DNA of 64,000 nucleotides from Paenibacillus planticolens. Lineage in GTDB: Bacteria; Bacillota; Bacilli; Paenibacillales; NBRC-103111. The DNA lies in contig NZ_WHNZ01000015.1 in the NCBI RefSeq assembly GCF_013141725.1, positions 434,001 through 498,000 of the forward strand, in the 5' to 3' direction. Position 1 is the first letter of the stretch. Each line of letters starts with the position of its first letter. The notes beneath the pieces were generated by a model that had not been told where the DNA came from, searched no databases, and saw only the letters and a list, made by a program, of their open reading frames with translations. The position numbers and the translations under genes are program-made. Shown one piece after another: positions 29,650 to 38,328 of the stretch.

Positions 29650-30459
29650 ATGATGATGAAAAAAAATGTCAAAATGATGGTAGCAAGCGTAACGCTCCTG
29701 TCCACGATTGCCGTTGCAACAACCGTTTATGCAGCCACTGTTACCATTAACTCCGATGGTCCCAATACAGGGTTGAGTGCGCTTGCCATTTTCCAGCAAT
29801 ATTTTGGGCCAAATCCGATCGATGGCCCCACGGATTCGGGCCACTTGTATGAATCCACTTCTACGCATGTAGGCAATGTGTTTCAATTCAAGGCAGGCAC
29901 TTCTTCGGATACCGCTGTATTAGACGGCAGCAATACCGACAGGCAGCGTATTGAGGTTAAAGCATACAAGAGCTCACCCAGCAATGTAACGGCAACGAAC
30001 GGACAGACAACGACATACAAATGGCAGTTTAGAGCGGTTAGTCCCTATCCGATGCCTCCGTCAGGGAATTTCCATCATATTTTCCAGCTTAAAGCTCAAG
30101 ACGGCGATGATGGCGCACCGATTTTGACTTTTTCATTGGAAGGAGGGTACCTGAAGTTCAGACATAGCCCGATCGGCGCAACCATGGATCAAGTTGAAAC
30201 GTTAGCCCAAACTTCTTTCTCCAACATCGACGGCCAATGGGTGGAAGCATCCGTTACGGTGAAACATACGGATAGCGGAGCGATTAATATGACGCTCAAA
30301 AAATTGGACGGTACCGTGCTGATGTCCTATAGCGGTACGAAGGATAATTGGCGAGAAGGAGCCACCATCAATCGTCCCAAATGGGGCATTTACCGTAAGA
30401 TTTATACGGATATGCCGGAAGCCAAAATTCAGTTTGCCAATTTCCAAATCACAAAATAA
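29650..30459 (+). CDS. Secreted polysaccharide-lyase-like jelly-roll protein
   Basis: About 269 residues with a classical signal peptide: basic MMMKKNVK, hydrophobic core to about residue 27 and an Ala-rich cleavage site (VYA-A). The mature part resembles the heparin-lyase-I-type polysaccharide lyase fold (PF14099-like, PL13/PL20 relatives): TDRQRIEVK, YKWQFRA, HHIFQLKAQDG and RPKWGIYRK are strand motifs shared by that group. This points to binding or cleaving an acidic polysaccharide outside the cell, but the catalytic residues were not traced and it may be only a carbohydrate-binding relative. The ATG cluster at 29650-29658 follows GGAGGGAAG. A cre site upstream supports a catabolic role. 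Confidence 0.65.
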   Translation: MMMKKNVKMMVASVTLLSTIAVATTVYAATVTINSDGPNTGLSALAIFQQYFGPNPIDGPTDSGHLYESTSTHVGNVFQFKAGTSSDTAVLDGSNTDRQRIEVKAYKSSPSNVTATNGQTTTYKWQFRAVSPYPMPPSGNFHHIFQLKAQDGDDGAPILTFSLEGGYLKFRHSPIGATMDQVETLAQTSFSNIDGQWVEASVTVKHTDSGAINMTLKKLDGTVLMSYSGTKDNWREGATINRPKWGIYRKIYTDMPEAKIQFANFQITK

Positions 30460-30481
30460 GGGCATTTTATTTTATTGGAGT

Positions 30482-30678
30482 TAAAGGGGAAATCTCCCAC
30501 TAAATGATTCGAATGATGACCTTGCAGGGAATTTAGAAGGAAAACCTCTCCCGTTAATTTGACCGGAATCAGAGAATTCTCATGAAATTGGTGCAAATAG
30601 AGGGAGTTTTTCCAGCCAAATGGAATCTGAGAGGCTTCTGCAGTCAGATTAGAGGAAAATTTTCCTTCTAATTTGACT
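30482..30678 (+). repeat. Four diverged tandem-like repeat units
   Basis: Units start near 30482, 30532, 30597 and 30648 (50 to 65 bases apart). Each has the form T-T-A-G-A-G-G-G-A-A-A, a short CTCCC or TTCC block, then TAATTTGA or AAATG. The last unit contains the palindrome GAGGAAAATTTTCCTTC. They look like an intergenic repeat family rather than coding DNA. Confidence 0.55.
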
Positions 30679-30698
30679 GCAAAAGCAAAATTACACAA

Positions 30699-30924
30699 AG
30701 AGGGTATCCCATAAGTCATGGAAATGACTGGGGACACCCTCTCCTTTTTGAAATCGAATACCGGCATTACCGGAGTGCAAGTTGTGAAGGCTGTCCGCTA
30801 AAACCGTGGATTCAAAAGATTCCTGCTTCGAGGCTTACTCAAAGTAAGTCTGGAGGTCGGGTGGCATTCGCCTGCCCATAATCTGAGTCCCGCGCCTTTC
30901 ATTTTCACTTATGGGACGGCCTCT
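30699..30924. repeat. 226-bp element with terminal inverted repeats (MITE-like)
   Basis: The left end AGAGGGTATCCCATAAGTCA and the right end read on the minus strand, AGAGGCCGTCCCATAAGTGA, agree at 16 of the first 21 positions. The left end also forms its own hairpin with GGGGACACCCTCT. No transposase, and no clear target duplication. It may be a small non-autonomous element or two related terminators facing each other. Confidence 0.4.
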
Positions 30925-31151
30925 TTTTGCATCATGAAACACCGTGAACGAAGGGTGGCGCTTGGCATTGTGGAGGGGAAAGAGCGGAATTATTGTCCTA
31001 GTAGGGGCGGTTACATAAATGAAAAGTGTAAAAAATCACAACCCCGCTAAATTTTTGCCATCCCTTAAAAAGGGATTGTTTTCTATACTTGTAGCGTATG
31101 CATGTCATTGGGACTCATTGTGAGAAAGGGAAGTCCATAAGGAGGAGCAAG

Positions 31152-32537
31152 ATGAAATTCAATAGCGGGAAAGTCAGCGAGATACAAATTGCTTATATTG
31201 GCGGAGGCTCCATGTATTGGGCGAAAAATCTGATTGCCGATCTGGCGCTGGATGAGCAGCTGTCAGGGACGATCCGGTTGTATGATCTTGACTATGCCAA
31301 GGCGCAAAATAACGAGAAATTAGGCAACTCGGTTTCCGACTATGCCGAAGCGAAGTCCAAATGGACATATAAGGCGTATCCATCGCTGAAGGAAGCGTTA
31401 AGCGGTTGTGATTTTGTGTTCATTTCGATTCTTCCCGGAACGTTTCGCGAGATGCAATCGGATGTTCATGAGCCTGAGAAATACGGCATTTACCAAGCGG
31501 TAGGCGATACAACCGGACCTGGGGGGCTGGTTAGGGCACTGCGTACGATTCCTATGTATGTAGAAATTGCTCAGGCTATAGAGCGCTTTTCCCCGGATGC
31601 CTGGGTGTTTAATTATACAAACCCGATGACGCTCTGCACGCGGACGCTTTACGAGGTTTTTCCTAACATCAAGGCGCTTGGCTGCTGCCATGAAATTTTC
31701 GGCACACAAGGGCTATTGATTCGCATGCTGCGTGATATGGAAGGCTTGGAAGGCGTCCACCGGGACGATGTGAAGGTGAATGTGCTGGGCATTAATCATT
31801 TTACATGGATTGATCAAGCCACGTATCAACAGACGGATTTGCTTCCCATGTACCGGAAGTTTGTAGATAAGTACTACGAATCAGGCTTTGAGCACAACAA
31901 AGATGCCTGGATGACGAACACGTACACAGCAGCTAACCGCGTGAAGTTCGATTTGTTCCGGCGTTATGGCATTATTGCGGCAGCAGGAGATCGCCATTTG
32001 GCAGAGTTTATGCCTCCTTGGTATATGAAAGATCCGGAAACGGTACGTTTCTGGAAGTTTGGATTAACGACGGTCAAAAGCCGTGTCGAGAAGCACGTTG
32101 CTACTGAGCTTTATTATGGCAAGCTGCTGAGCGGAGAGGAGAAGCTGCCGCTGAAGGCATCGGGAGAGGAAGAAGTGCGACAGCTCAAAGGTTTGATCGG
32201 TCTGCAAACTTTCGTGACCAATGTCAACGTTCCGAACGTGGGTCAAATGAAGGGCATTCCACTCGGAGCTGTTGTCGAGACGAACGCTGTATTCTCAGCG
32301 AACAGTTTGCGCCCTGTCTATGCAGGAGAGCTTCCGCTTGCTGTTAACAACTTGGTGCTGCAGCATACGGTGAATCAGGAACTTATTTTAAAGGCTGCGC
32401 TTCAAAAGGATAAAGCATTAGCGTTCAATGCGTTCGTGAACGATCCGCTTGTGACTATTGATGTGAACCAGGCTGAGGCGTTGTTCGATCAGATGCTGGA
32501 GAATACGAAAGCGTATTTGCCGGGATGGATCATCTAA
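31152..32537 (+). CDS. lplD: GH4 family glycosidase, LplD-like alpha-galacturonidase
   Basis: A 461-residue NAD+ and Mn2+-dependent family 4 glycosidase. Seen: the Rossmann start IAYIGGGSMYW, NYTNPMTLCTR, the metal-binding C179-H180 in GCCHEIFG, and H216 in INHFTW. Segments such as GDTTGPGGLVRALR and GCCHEIFGTQ closely recall Bacillus subtilis LplD, which is an alpha-galacturonidase, rather than the alpha-galactosidase or phospho-glucosidase branches; this is from memory of the family. The neighbouring LplA/B/C-type transporter and uronate-isomerase-like gene support this. The ATG at 31152 follows AAGGAGGAG; an upstream ATG at 31098 has no such site. First gene of the glycan region. Confidence 0.85.
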   Translation: MKFNSGKVSEIQIAYIGGGSMYWAKNLIADLALDEQLSGTIRLYDLDYAKAQNNEKLGNSVSDYAEAKSKWTYKAYPSLKEALSGCDFVFISILPGTFREMQSDVHEPEKYGIYQAVGDTTGPGGLVRALRTIPMYVEIAQAIERFSPDAWVFNYTNPMTLCTRTLYEVFPNIKALGCCHEIFGTQGLLIRMLRDMEGLEGVHRDDVKVNVLGINHFTWIDQATYQQTDLLPMYRKFVDKYYESGFEHNKDAWMTNTYTAANRVKFDLFRRYGIIAAAGDRHLAEFMPPWYMKDPETVRFWKFGLTTVKSRVEKHVATELYYGKLLSGEEKLPLKASGEEEVRQLKGLIGLQTFVTNVNVPNVGQMKGIPLGAVVETNAVFSANSLRPVYAGELPLAVNNLVLQHTVNQELILKAALQKDKALAFNAFVNDPLVTIDVNQAEALFDQMLENTKAYLPGWII

Positions 32538-32550
32538 TGGCGGGACAGCC

Positions 32551-33930
32551 ATGAGTTCAGAACCCAATGGAGCATCCGTCACCGCCGTCGATCCGCAAGA
32601 TGACAAGGCGGTCCGCCGGATCATTTTCAAACTTGCCGGTCCATCCTTGGCAGAGATGATGCTCATTAATATGACTCAAATGGTGATGATGATTCTGGTA
32701 GGCCACTTAGGAGCGATTGCCGTTGCAGCCGTTGGATTAACAAGCCAACCATATATGTTAATGACTGTCCTTTTTGCGGCGCTAAATACAGGGACGACGG
32801 TTATCGTAGCCCGTTCCACGGGAGCGGGAAATTCGGACGATGCGAACCGCGCTGCAGGACAGTCGCTTCTCCTCGGCTCCACACTCTCGATCCTAGTCGT
32901 TGTACTTGGTACCGCGTACTCGGAATATTTGCTCCGGATGATGGGGGCAAGCGAGGAGGTCGCTCGGTATGGCCTAACCTATGCCAGGTTGATGTTTCTG
33001 TCCATCGGTTTTTCCTCAATCTCTTCGGCATTGTCCGCTATTTTGCGAGGTGCGGGAGATACCCGGACACCGATGAAAATTAACGTGCTGGCGGGGAGTC
33101 TGTCCATTTCCCTCGGGTTTGTGTTGATTTACGGCCATCTTGGCTTACCGGAAATGGGAGTGACGGGAGCTGCGATCTCGACCTTAATCATTCAAGCCGG
33201 GGCAATGATTACACTCCTAGCGGTCATGTTCAGCGGGAAATTTGCCGTCCGAATCGGTTGGGCGGAAATAAGCCGTTTGGATAAAAGCATGATTTACCGC
33301 ATGTTGAAAATCGGTATCCCGTCGAGCCTTGAGCAGCTTATTATGCGCCTCGGTATTATGACGTTCGTCAAAATATGCGCAGGACTTGGAACGGTTGCCG
33401 TTGCGGCGTCACAAATTGTGACGAGTATTATTGGCATCTCGTTTATGCCTGGCGCTGCTTTCGCCATTGCGGCTTCAACACTGGTCGGTCAAACGCTTGG
33501 GGTCAGCAAACCCGATCTCGCTGAGCGGTATGTATGGCAAATTAGGAAGTACGGCATGATCGTAGCCGGCGTAATGGGGGCGGGATTTATCTTATTTGCT
33601 CCTTATATTTTTAGGCTTTATACGAGTGACGCTGCCATTATTCGCGAGGGCGCATGGGCTCTTCGGATCGTAGGCTTCATCCAGGTTTCCCAAATCTCGC
33701 AGTTCATTCTTGGTGGCGCGCTGCGAGGGGCCGGGGATACGCGGTTTCCTTTATACTCGACTTTGATTGGTGTCTGGGGCGTGCGGGTTTTACTCAGTTA
33801 TCTCTTTGTTTACATCTTCTCGTGGGGGATGTTCGGCTTATGGAGTGCCGTGGCCTGCGATCAATTTCTGCGGTCAAATTTGATTTATTTCAGGTTTAAA
33901 CGCATGGTTTGGAAACATGTAAAGGTTTAA
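32551..33930 (+). CDS. MATE family efflux transporter
   Basis: 459 residues with about twelve membrane helices in two pseudo-repeats; the family hallmarks LRGAGDTRTPM (first half) and LRGAGDTRFPL (second half) are both present. MATE proteins export cationic drugs or metabolites using H+ or Na+. It starts 13 bases after the GH4 gene and ends 23 bases before a GH36 gene, so it is inside the catabolic operon. That is unusual: it may relieve by-products of glycan breakdown or plant toxins that enter with the substrate. The ribosome site is weak (GGCGGGACAG), suggesting lower translation. Confidence 0.92.
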   Translation: MSSEPNGASVTAVDPQDDKAVRRIIFKLAGPSLAEMMLINMTQMVMMILVGHLGAIAVAAVGLTSQPYMLMTVLFAALNTGTTVIVARSTGAGNSDDANRAAGQSLLLGSTLSILVVVLGTAYSEYLLRMMGASEEVARYGLTYARLMFLSIGFSSISSALSAILRGAGDTRTPMKINVLAGSLSISLGFVLIYGHLGLPEMGVTGAAISTLIIQAGAMITLLAVMFSGKFAVRIGWAEISRLDKSMIYRMLKIGIPSSLEQLIMRLGIMTFVKICAGLGTVAVAASQIVTSIIGISFMPGAAFAIAASTLVGQTLGVSKPDLAERYVWQIRKYGMIVAGVMGAGFILFAPYIFRLYTSDAAIIREGAWALRIVGFIQVSQISQFILGGALRGAGDTRFPLYSTLIGVWGVRVLLSYLFVYIFSWGMFGLWSAVACDQFLRSNLIYFRFKRMVWKHVKV

Positions 33931-33953
33931 TGTAAAGAAAGGAGCTGCGGGAT

Positions 33954-36167
33954 ATGGGAATTAGTTATGATCCGAAGTCGCAAACTTTCCATCTTCAGGG
34001 GAAGTCATCCAGCTATGTCATGCAGTTGGTTAAATCCAAATACCTGGCACACGTTCATTGGGGGCGGCAAGTACGCGGAAGCAATCTTGGGAGTTTGCTC
34101 GCTATTCGGCGCCGTTGCTCATTTTCCCCGTCTACGGATCCGAACGACTTAACGCTGTCGCTTGACACGCTGCCGCAGGAATTTCCGGCGTACGGAGGTA
34201 GTGATTTTCGCGTGCCGGCTTATCAAGTTCAAATGGATGATGGGACGACAGTCAGCGAGCTTATTTATGAGTCTCACCGGATTTACGCGGGTAAACCGCG
34301 GTTGGGGGGGCTGCCGGCTACTTATGTGGAAGAGGACAGCGAAGCAGAGAGCCTCGATATTGTTCTGGCAGATACAGCGATCGGCCTGAAAGCCGTTCTT
34401 ACCTATACGGTATTCCGAGATCATGATGCGGTTTCCCGGTCCGTTCGTTTCATTAACACCGGACATCGCTCCATGAAGCTGCTTAGAGCCTTAAGCTTCG
34501 GCATCGATTTGCCCCATGCCGACTTCGATATGCTGCATTTGTCGGGCGCATGGGCGCGCGAGCGCCATATCGAAAGACGTCCTATTGCAACAGGCGGGTC
34601 TGTCATTGAGAGCCGCCGGGGAAGCAGCAGCCATTCGCTTAATCCGTTTATGGCGCTGCTGTCCAAGCAGGCGGATGAAGATCAAGGGGAAGTTTATGGC
34701 TTCAGTCTTGTGTATAGCGGAAGTTTTGCGGCACAAGCGGAGGTAGATCCTTACGGAACAACCCGTGTCGTCATGGGGATCAACGCATTCGATTTTTGTT
34801 GGCTGTTGGAGGCGGGACAATCTTTCCAATCGCCTGAGGCGGTCCTTGTCTTCTCGGCGGAAGGTATTGGCGGGATGTCGCGCACCTATCATAAGCTGTA
34901 CCGCACACGGCTATGCCGTGGGGAGTTTCGGGACCGTCACAGACCGATTCTCATTAACAATTGGGAAGCGACTTATTTCAACTTTAATGCGGATAAAATC
35001 GAAGCGCTTGCCAAGGCCGGAAAGGAGCTCGGTTTAGAGCTTCTAGTTCTGGACGACGGTTGGTTCGGCAAACGGGACAATGACAAAAGCTCACTCGGAG
35101 ATTGGTTCGTCGATCGAAACAAACTGCCTATGGGCATGCCGGACTTGGTTAGCCGTGTCAATCGGCAGGATCTGGCTTTCGGTCTATGGTTTGAACCGGA
35201 AATGGTATCTCCTGACAGCGACTTGTATCGGGCTCATCCCGACTGGTGTCTGCACGTGCCAGGCCGTCGCAGGACGGAAGCGAGGCAGCAGTTGGTGCTT
35301 GATTATTCACGTGAGGATGTGAGGGACTACATCGTTACGGTCATGACGGATATTCTTGCAAGCTGCCCTATCGCCTATGTCAAATGGGATATGAACCGCA
35401 ATATGACGGAAATCGGCTCCGCGCACCTTCCGCCGGAGCGCCAGCGGGAGACGGCTCACCGCTATATGCTTGGTCTCTATGAGGTAATGGAGCGGATAAC
35501 GTCCGCATTCCCGAACGTGTTGTTCGAAAGCTGCTCCGGTGGAGGCGGACGGTTTGATCCCGGCATGCTCTATTACATGCCCCAGACATGGACGAGTGAC
35601 AATACGGATGCCGTGGAGCGATTGAAAATTCAATACGGCACAAGCATCGTGTATCCGGTCAGCGCGATGGGAGCGCACGTTTCCGCGATTCCGAATCATC
35701 AAGTGCATCGTACGACGCCTCTGGATATGCGGGGACATGCGGCCATGTCGGGCAATTTTGGCTATGAGCTGGATTTGACCCTTTTTACAGAGATGGAAAA
35801 GGAAGCGGTAAAGCGTCAAGTTGCGCTTTATAAGCAGCTGCGTCCGCTGATTCAATTCGGAGACTTTTACCGGTTGAGCAGTCCTTTTCAAGGTGTTGAC
35901 GCCGCTTGGATGTTTGTGTCAGAAGATCGGAAGGAAGCGCTGGTCGCTTATTTTCAAGTGCTGGCTGAACCTAATGCCCCGCTTAAGAAGCTGAGACTGA
36001 AGGGCTTGGAGGCAGGAGGCAATTATCAATTGTATGATGCAGATGCACCGGACGAGTTGGAAGCGGCTTGCTTCGGAGGCGACGAGTTAATGCATATAGG
36101 ACTGAATTTACCGATCTGGAAAGGTGATTTCCGAAGCCGCCTTTACCGTTTGAAAATGGAGGAGTAG
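33954..36167 (+). CDS. GH36 alpha-galactosidase
   Basis: A 737-residue retaining alpha-galactosidase of family 36 (the tetrameric bacterial type). Domain order: N-terminal beta-supersandwich (about 1-325), TIM barrel (about 330-640), C-terminal beta domain. NNWEATYFNFN and LDDGWFGKRDNDKSSLGDW are diagnostic, the nucleophile is D479 in YVKWDMNRNM, and the acid/base is D549 in WTSDNTDAVERL, matching the spacing in the Geobacillus AgaA group. No signal peptide, so it acts on imported oligosaccharides in the cytoplasm. AAAGGAGCTG is the ribosome site. Followed after two bases by a cupin gene. Confidence 0.94.
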   Translation: MGISYDPKSQTFHLQGKSSSYVMQLVKSKYLAHVHWGRQVRGSNLGSLLAIRRRCSFSPSTDPNDLTLSLDTLPQEFPAYGGSDFRVPAYQVQMDDGTTVSELIYESHRIYAGKPRLGGLPATYVEEDSEAESLDIVLADTAIGLKAVLTYTVFRDHDAVSRSVRFINTGHRSMKLLRALSFGIDLPHADFDMLHLSGAWARERHIERRPIATGGSVIESRRGSSSHSLNPFMALLSKQADEDQGEVYGFSLVYSGSFAAQAEVDPYGTTRVVMGINAFDFCWLLEAGQSFQSPEAVLVFSAEGIGGMSRTYHKLYRTRLCRGEFRDRHRPILINNWEATYFNFNADKIEALAKAGKELGLELLVLDDGWFGKRDNDKSSLGDWFVDRNKLPMGMPDLVSRVNRQDLAFGLWFEPEMVSPDSDLYRAHPDWCLHVPGRRRTEARQQLVLDYSREDVRDYIVTVMTDILASCPIAYVKWDMNRNMTEIGSAHLPPERQRETAHRYMLGLYEVMERITSAFPNVLFESCSGGGGRFDPGMLYYMPQTWTSDNTDAVERLKIQYGTSIVYPVSAMGAHVSAIPNHQVHRTTPLDMRGHAAMSGNFGYELDLTLFTEMEKEAVKRQVALYKQLRPLIQFGDFYRLSSPFQGVDAAWMFVSEDRKEALVAYFQVLAEPNAPLKKLRLKGLEAGGNYQLYDADAPDELEAACFGGDELMHIGLNLPIWKGDFRSRLYRLKMEE

Positions 36168-36169
36168 CG

Positions 36170-36544
36170 ATGATAAAGCTGCGTTTAAGCGAGCTGCAGG
36201 ATACTAAGCACGGTCATATTTTGCAGGGTGTATTACCGGGTGATTATTTGTCATCAGGCGGTCTTTCTTTTGCTAAACGGGGAGAGCGCAGCCACACGAA
36301 TGACGGACCCCATGGCAGAGACTATCATATCCATGGGGACTGCGAAGCATTCATCATTTTGCAAGGGACGGGAACGATGGAGATCAATGGGAGCCATACT
36401 CCCGTTGCAACCGGGGATATCGTGATTGTCGAGCCGGGAGAGGATCACCATCTGAATTCAAGTGAGGAGGATCCCATTGTGACGGTGTGGTGCCATGCAA
36501 GCTTGAACCGCCATAAGAATCAACAGCAGGAGGAGTCGGTATGA
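36170..36544 (+). CDS. Cupin-domain protein between two GH36 genes
   Basis: A 124-residue single-domain cupin. The conserved barrel is seen in YHIHGDCEAFIILQGTGTME (metal-binding His residues and Glu) and the second motif in GDIVIVEPGEDHHL with further His. Small cupins of this type bind sugars or act as epimerases/isomerases, or serve as sensors; function here is unknown. The start lies two bases after the GH36 stop and the stop overlaps the second GH36 start as ATGA, so the three are co-translated, implying a role with the same substrate. Confidence 0.85.
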   Translation: MIKLRLSELQDTKHGHILQGVLPGDYLSSGGLSFAKRGERSHTNDGPHGRDYHIHGDCEAFIILQGTGTMEINGSHTPVATGDIVIVEPGEDHHLNSSEEDPIVTVWCHASLNRHKNQQQEESV

Positions 36545-38310
36545 ACAAGCAAATAACGACGGATACCCATACGTTTACGTTAACTGGAGAGGATCATCCT
36601 TTCACTGTTGCTCTTACCGCGGAAAAACTTCAGGAAGGTCTTGATCTAATTACGCTGCGTTTGGAAGCTGCCCAGGCATCTATACCTCCTGTTCTCACGC
36701 TGCGCTGGTCGCATCCCGCATGCGACATTCAAGCTAGCTGGCATCCTGCGCAAGACCGGAACAAAAGCTTTAAAGCTGACTGGATGCGCACCTTGCGATC
36801 CAACGCAGCTGCTTCGGCCCCTGTGTACGCTTTGTTTAACAGTGTCGGTCGCAATAGACTGACATTCGCTTATTCGGATGCGCTGAATACTGTTCATTAC
36901 TCGGGAGGCATCAGCGAGGAAACAGCTGACTTCCATTGCCGGGTTCAATTGTTTGCAGAAGCGACAGCGCCTTTCCAAACTTATGAAGCCCAGCTTCTCG
37001 TGGACACGAGAGATATTCCTTATTATGAGGGCTTGCAAGGCGTGCAGGAGTGGTGGAGCGCTATGCCAGAATATCGTCCTGCGTTCGTTCCTGATGCAGC
37101 CAAGGAACCGATGTACTCGACTTGGTACAGCATGCACCAGAATGTAACGGATGCAGATATCGAAGGGCAGTGCCTTCTTGCTAAAAAGCTAGGAATGGAG
37201 GCTGTCATCGTAGATGACGGCTGGCAGACAGAGGATAACCGCAGAGGATATGCGTATTGCGGCGATTGGGAGGCTTATGAGGGGAAATTCCCCGATATGA
37301 AAAGGCATGTGGACGCGGTCCATCGTCTGGGCATGAAGTTTATTCTCTGGTACTCGGTGCCTTTTATCGGCAAAAACAGTGAAGTATGGGATCGTTTTAA
37401 AGATAAGATTCTGCGGTTTAATGAAAATCACGGGGCTGCCGTACTCGACCCGAGATACCCGGATGTCCGGGAATATATCATTGAGAAATATGAGGAAGCG
37501 GTCAAGGAATGGGACTTAGACGGATTTAAGCTTGATTTCATCGATACGTTTTATTCGCCGGAGGCGCAGCTCCCCTCCACGGTGGAAGGGAAGGATTATG
37601 AGTCGGTACCGGCTGCCGTCGACCGTCTCTTAACGGACTCGATCGGCAGGCTGAGGGAATTGAAGCCCGATATTATGATCGAATTCCGCCAAATGTATGT
37701 GGGGCCGGCGATGCGCAAGTACGGCAATATGTTCCGGGCATCGGATTGCCCGAACGACAGTATCCAGAACCGGGTGCGGACACTCGATATCCGGCTGATC
37801 TGCGGGCATACGGCCGCTCACGCGGATATGATCATGTGGCATCCGGAGGAGCCGGTGGAAAGCGCCGCACTACAGCTGATTAACGGCCTGTTCTCCGTGC
37901 CCCAAATATCCGTCCTGCTGGATAAACTACCAGAGGATCATTCGTCGATGCTGGCCTTCTGGCTTGCTTTTTGGAAAGAGAACAGGGACCTGCTACTGGA
38001 TGGCGCCTTAGAACCGCTGAACCCGGAGCTGTTATACCCGCTAGTACGTTCCGTTAAAGGGAACAAAGGGATCGCTGTCGCTTACCATGAAAAGATTGTG
38101 TCCATAGACACGGCTGTGTCTCAGTGGATTATGGTGAACGGCAGAAGACAGGATGGACTTTACCTGGAGATGTCCTGTGCTGCGGCAGCCAAGATCGTCA
38201 TTAGATCCTGCACGGGGGAGATCGTGGAGGAGCTGTCTGCACAGCTTACGGCTGGCATACATCAGCTGGCGATCCCGGCTTCCGGCGTTGCAACCTTAAT
38301 CTTTTCGTAA
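36541..38310 (+). CDS. Second GH36-type alpha-galactosidase (distinct subfamily)
   Basis: 589 residues, much shorter than the first GH36 enzyme and only distantly like it. The barrel carries VIVDDGWQTEDNRRGYAY, KFILWYSVPF, the likely nucleophile D332 in DGFKLDFIDTF and likely acid/base D402 in RASDCPND. It belongs to a melibiase-like GH36/GH27-clan group often found in Paenibacillus catabolic operons; substrate may be an alpha-galactoside or a modified sugar. No signal peptide. Start overlaps the cupin stop (ATGA) with AGGAGGAG as ribosome site, giving strong coupling. Its exact specificity is unproven. Confidence 0.87.
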   Translation: MNKQITTDTHTFTLTGEDHPFTVALTAEKLQEGLDLITLRLEAAQASIPPVLTLRWSHPACDIQASWHPAQDRNKSFKADWMRTLRSNAAASAPVYALFNSVGRNRLTFAYSDALNTVHYSGGISEETADFHCRVQLFAEATAPFQTYEAQLLVDTRDIPYYEGLQGVQEWWSAMPEYRPAFVPDAAKEPMYSTWYSMHQNVTDADIEGQCLLAKKLGMEAVIVDDGWQTEDNRRGYAYCGDWEAYEGKFPDMKRHVDAVHRLGMKFILWYSVPFIGKNSEVWDRFKDKILRFNENHGAAVLDPRYPDVREYIIEKYEEAVKEWDLDGFKLDFIDTFYSPEAQLPSTVEGKDYESVPAAVDRLLTDSIGRLRELKPDIMIEFRQMYVGPAMRKYGNMFRASDCPNDSIQNRVRTLDIRLICGHTAAHADMIMWHPEEPVESAALQLINGLFSVPQISVLLDKLPEDHSSMLAFWLAFWKENRDLLLDGALEPLNPELLYPLVRSVKGNKGIAVAYHEKIVSIDTAVSQWIMVNGRRQDGLYLEMSCAAAAKIVIRSCTGEIVEELSAQLTAGIHQLAIPASGVATLIFS

Positions 38311-38328
38311 ATCTAGGAGGTACCTTTC

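Larger units (their letters stand above)
30460..31151 (+). other. Repeat-rich gene-free stretch
   Basis: About 690 bases with no gene I can support: the frames present overlap repeats and lack ribosome sites. It contains four diverged copies of a GAGGGAAA...CTAATTTGA unit (30482-30678), a 226-bp element with imperfect terminal inverted repeats (30699-30924), then about 200 bases of leader before the GH4 gene, including a TCCCTT-AAA-AAGGGA inverted repeat (31061-31075). Confidence 0.6.

Noticed and set aside
30429..30767. A 112-codon minus-strand frame after the lyase-like gene
   Set aside because: It overlaps the intergenic repeat units and the end of a convergent gene, has no ribosome site and no recognisable protein features.
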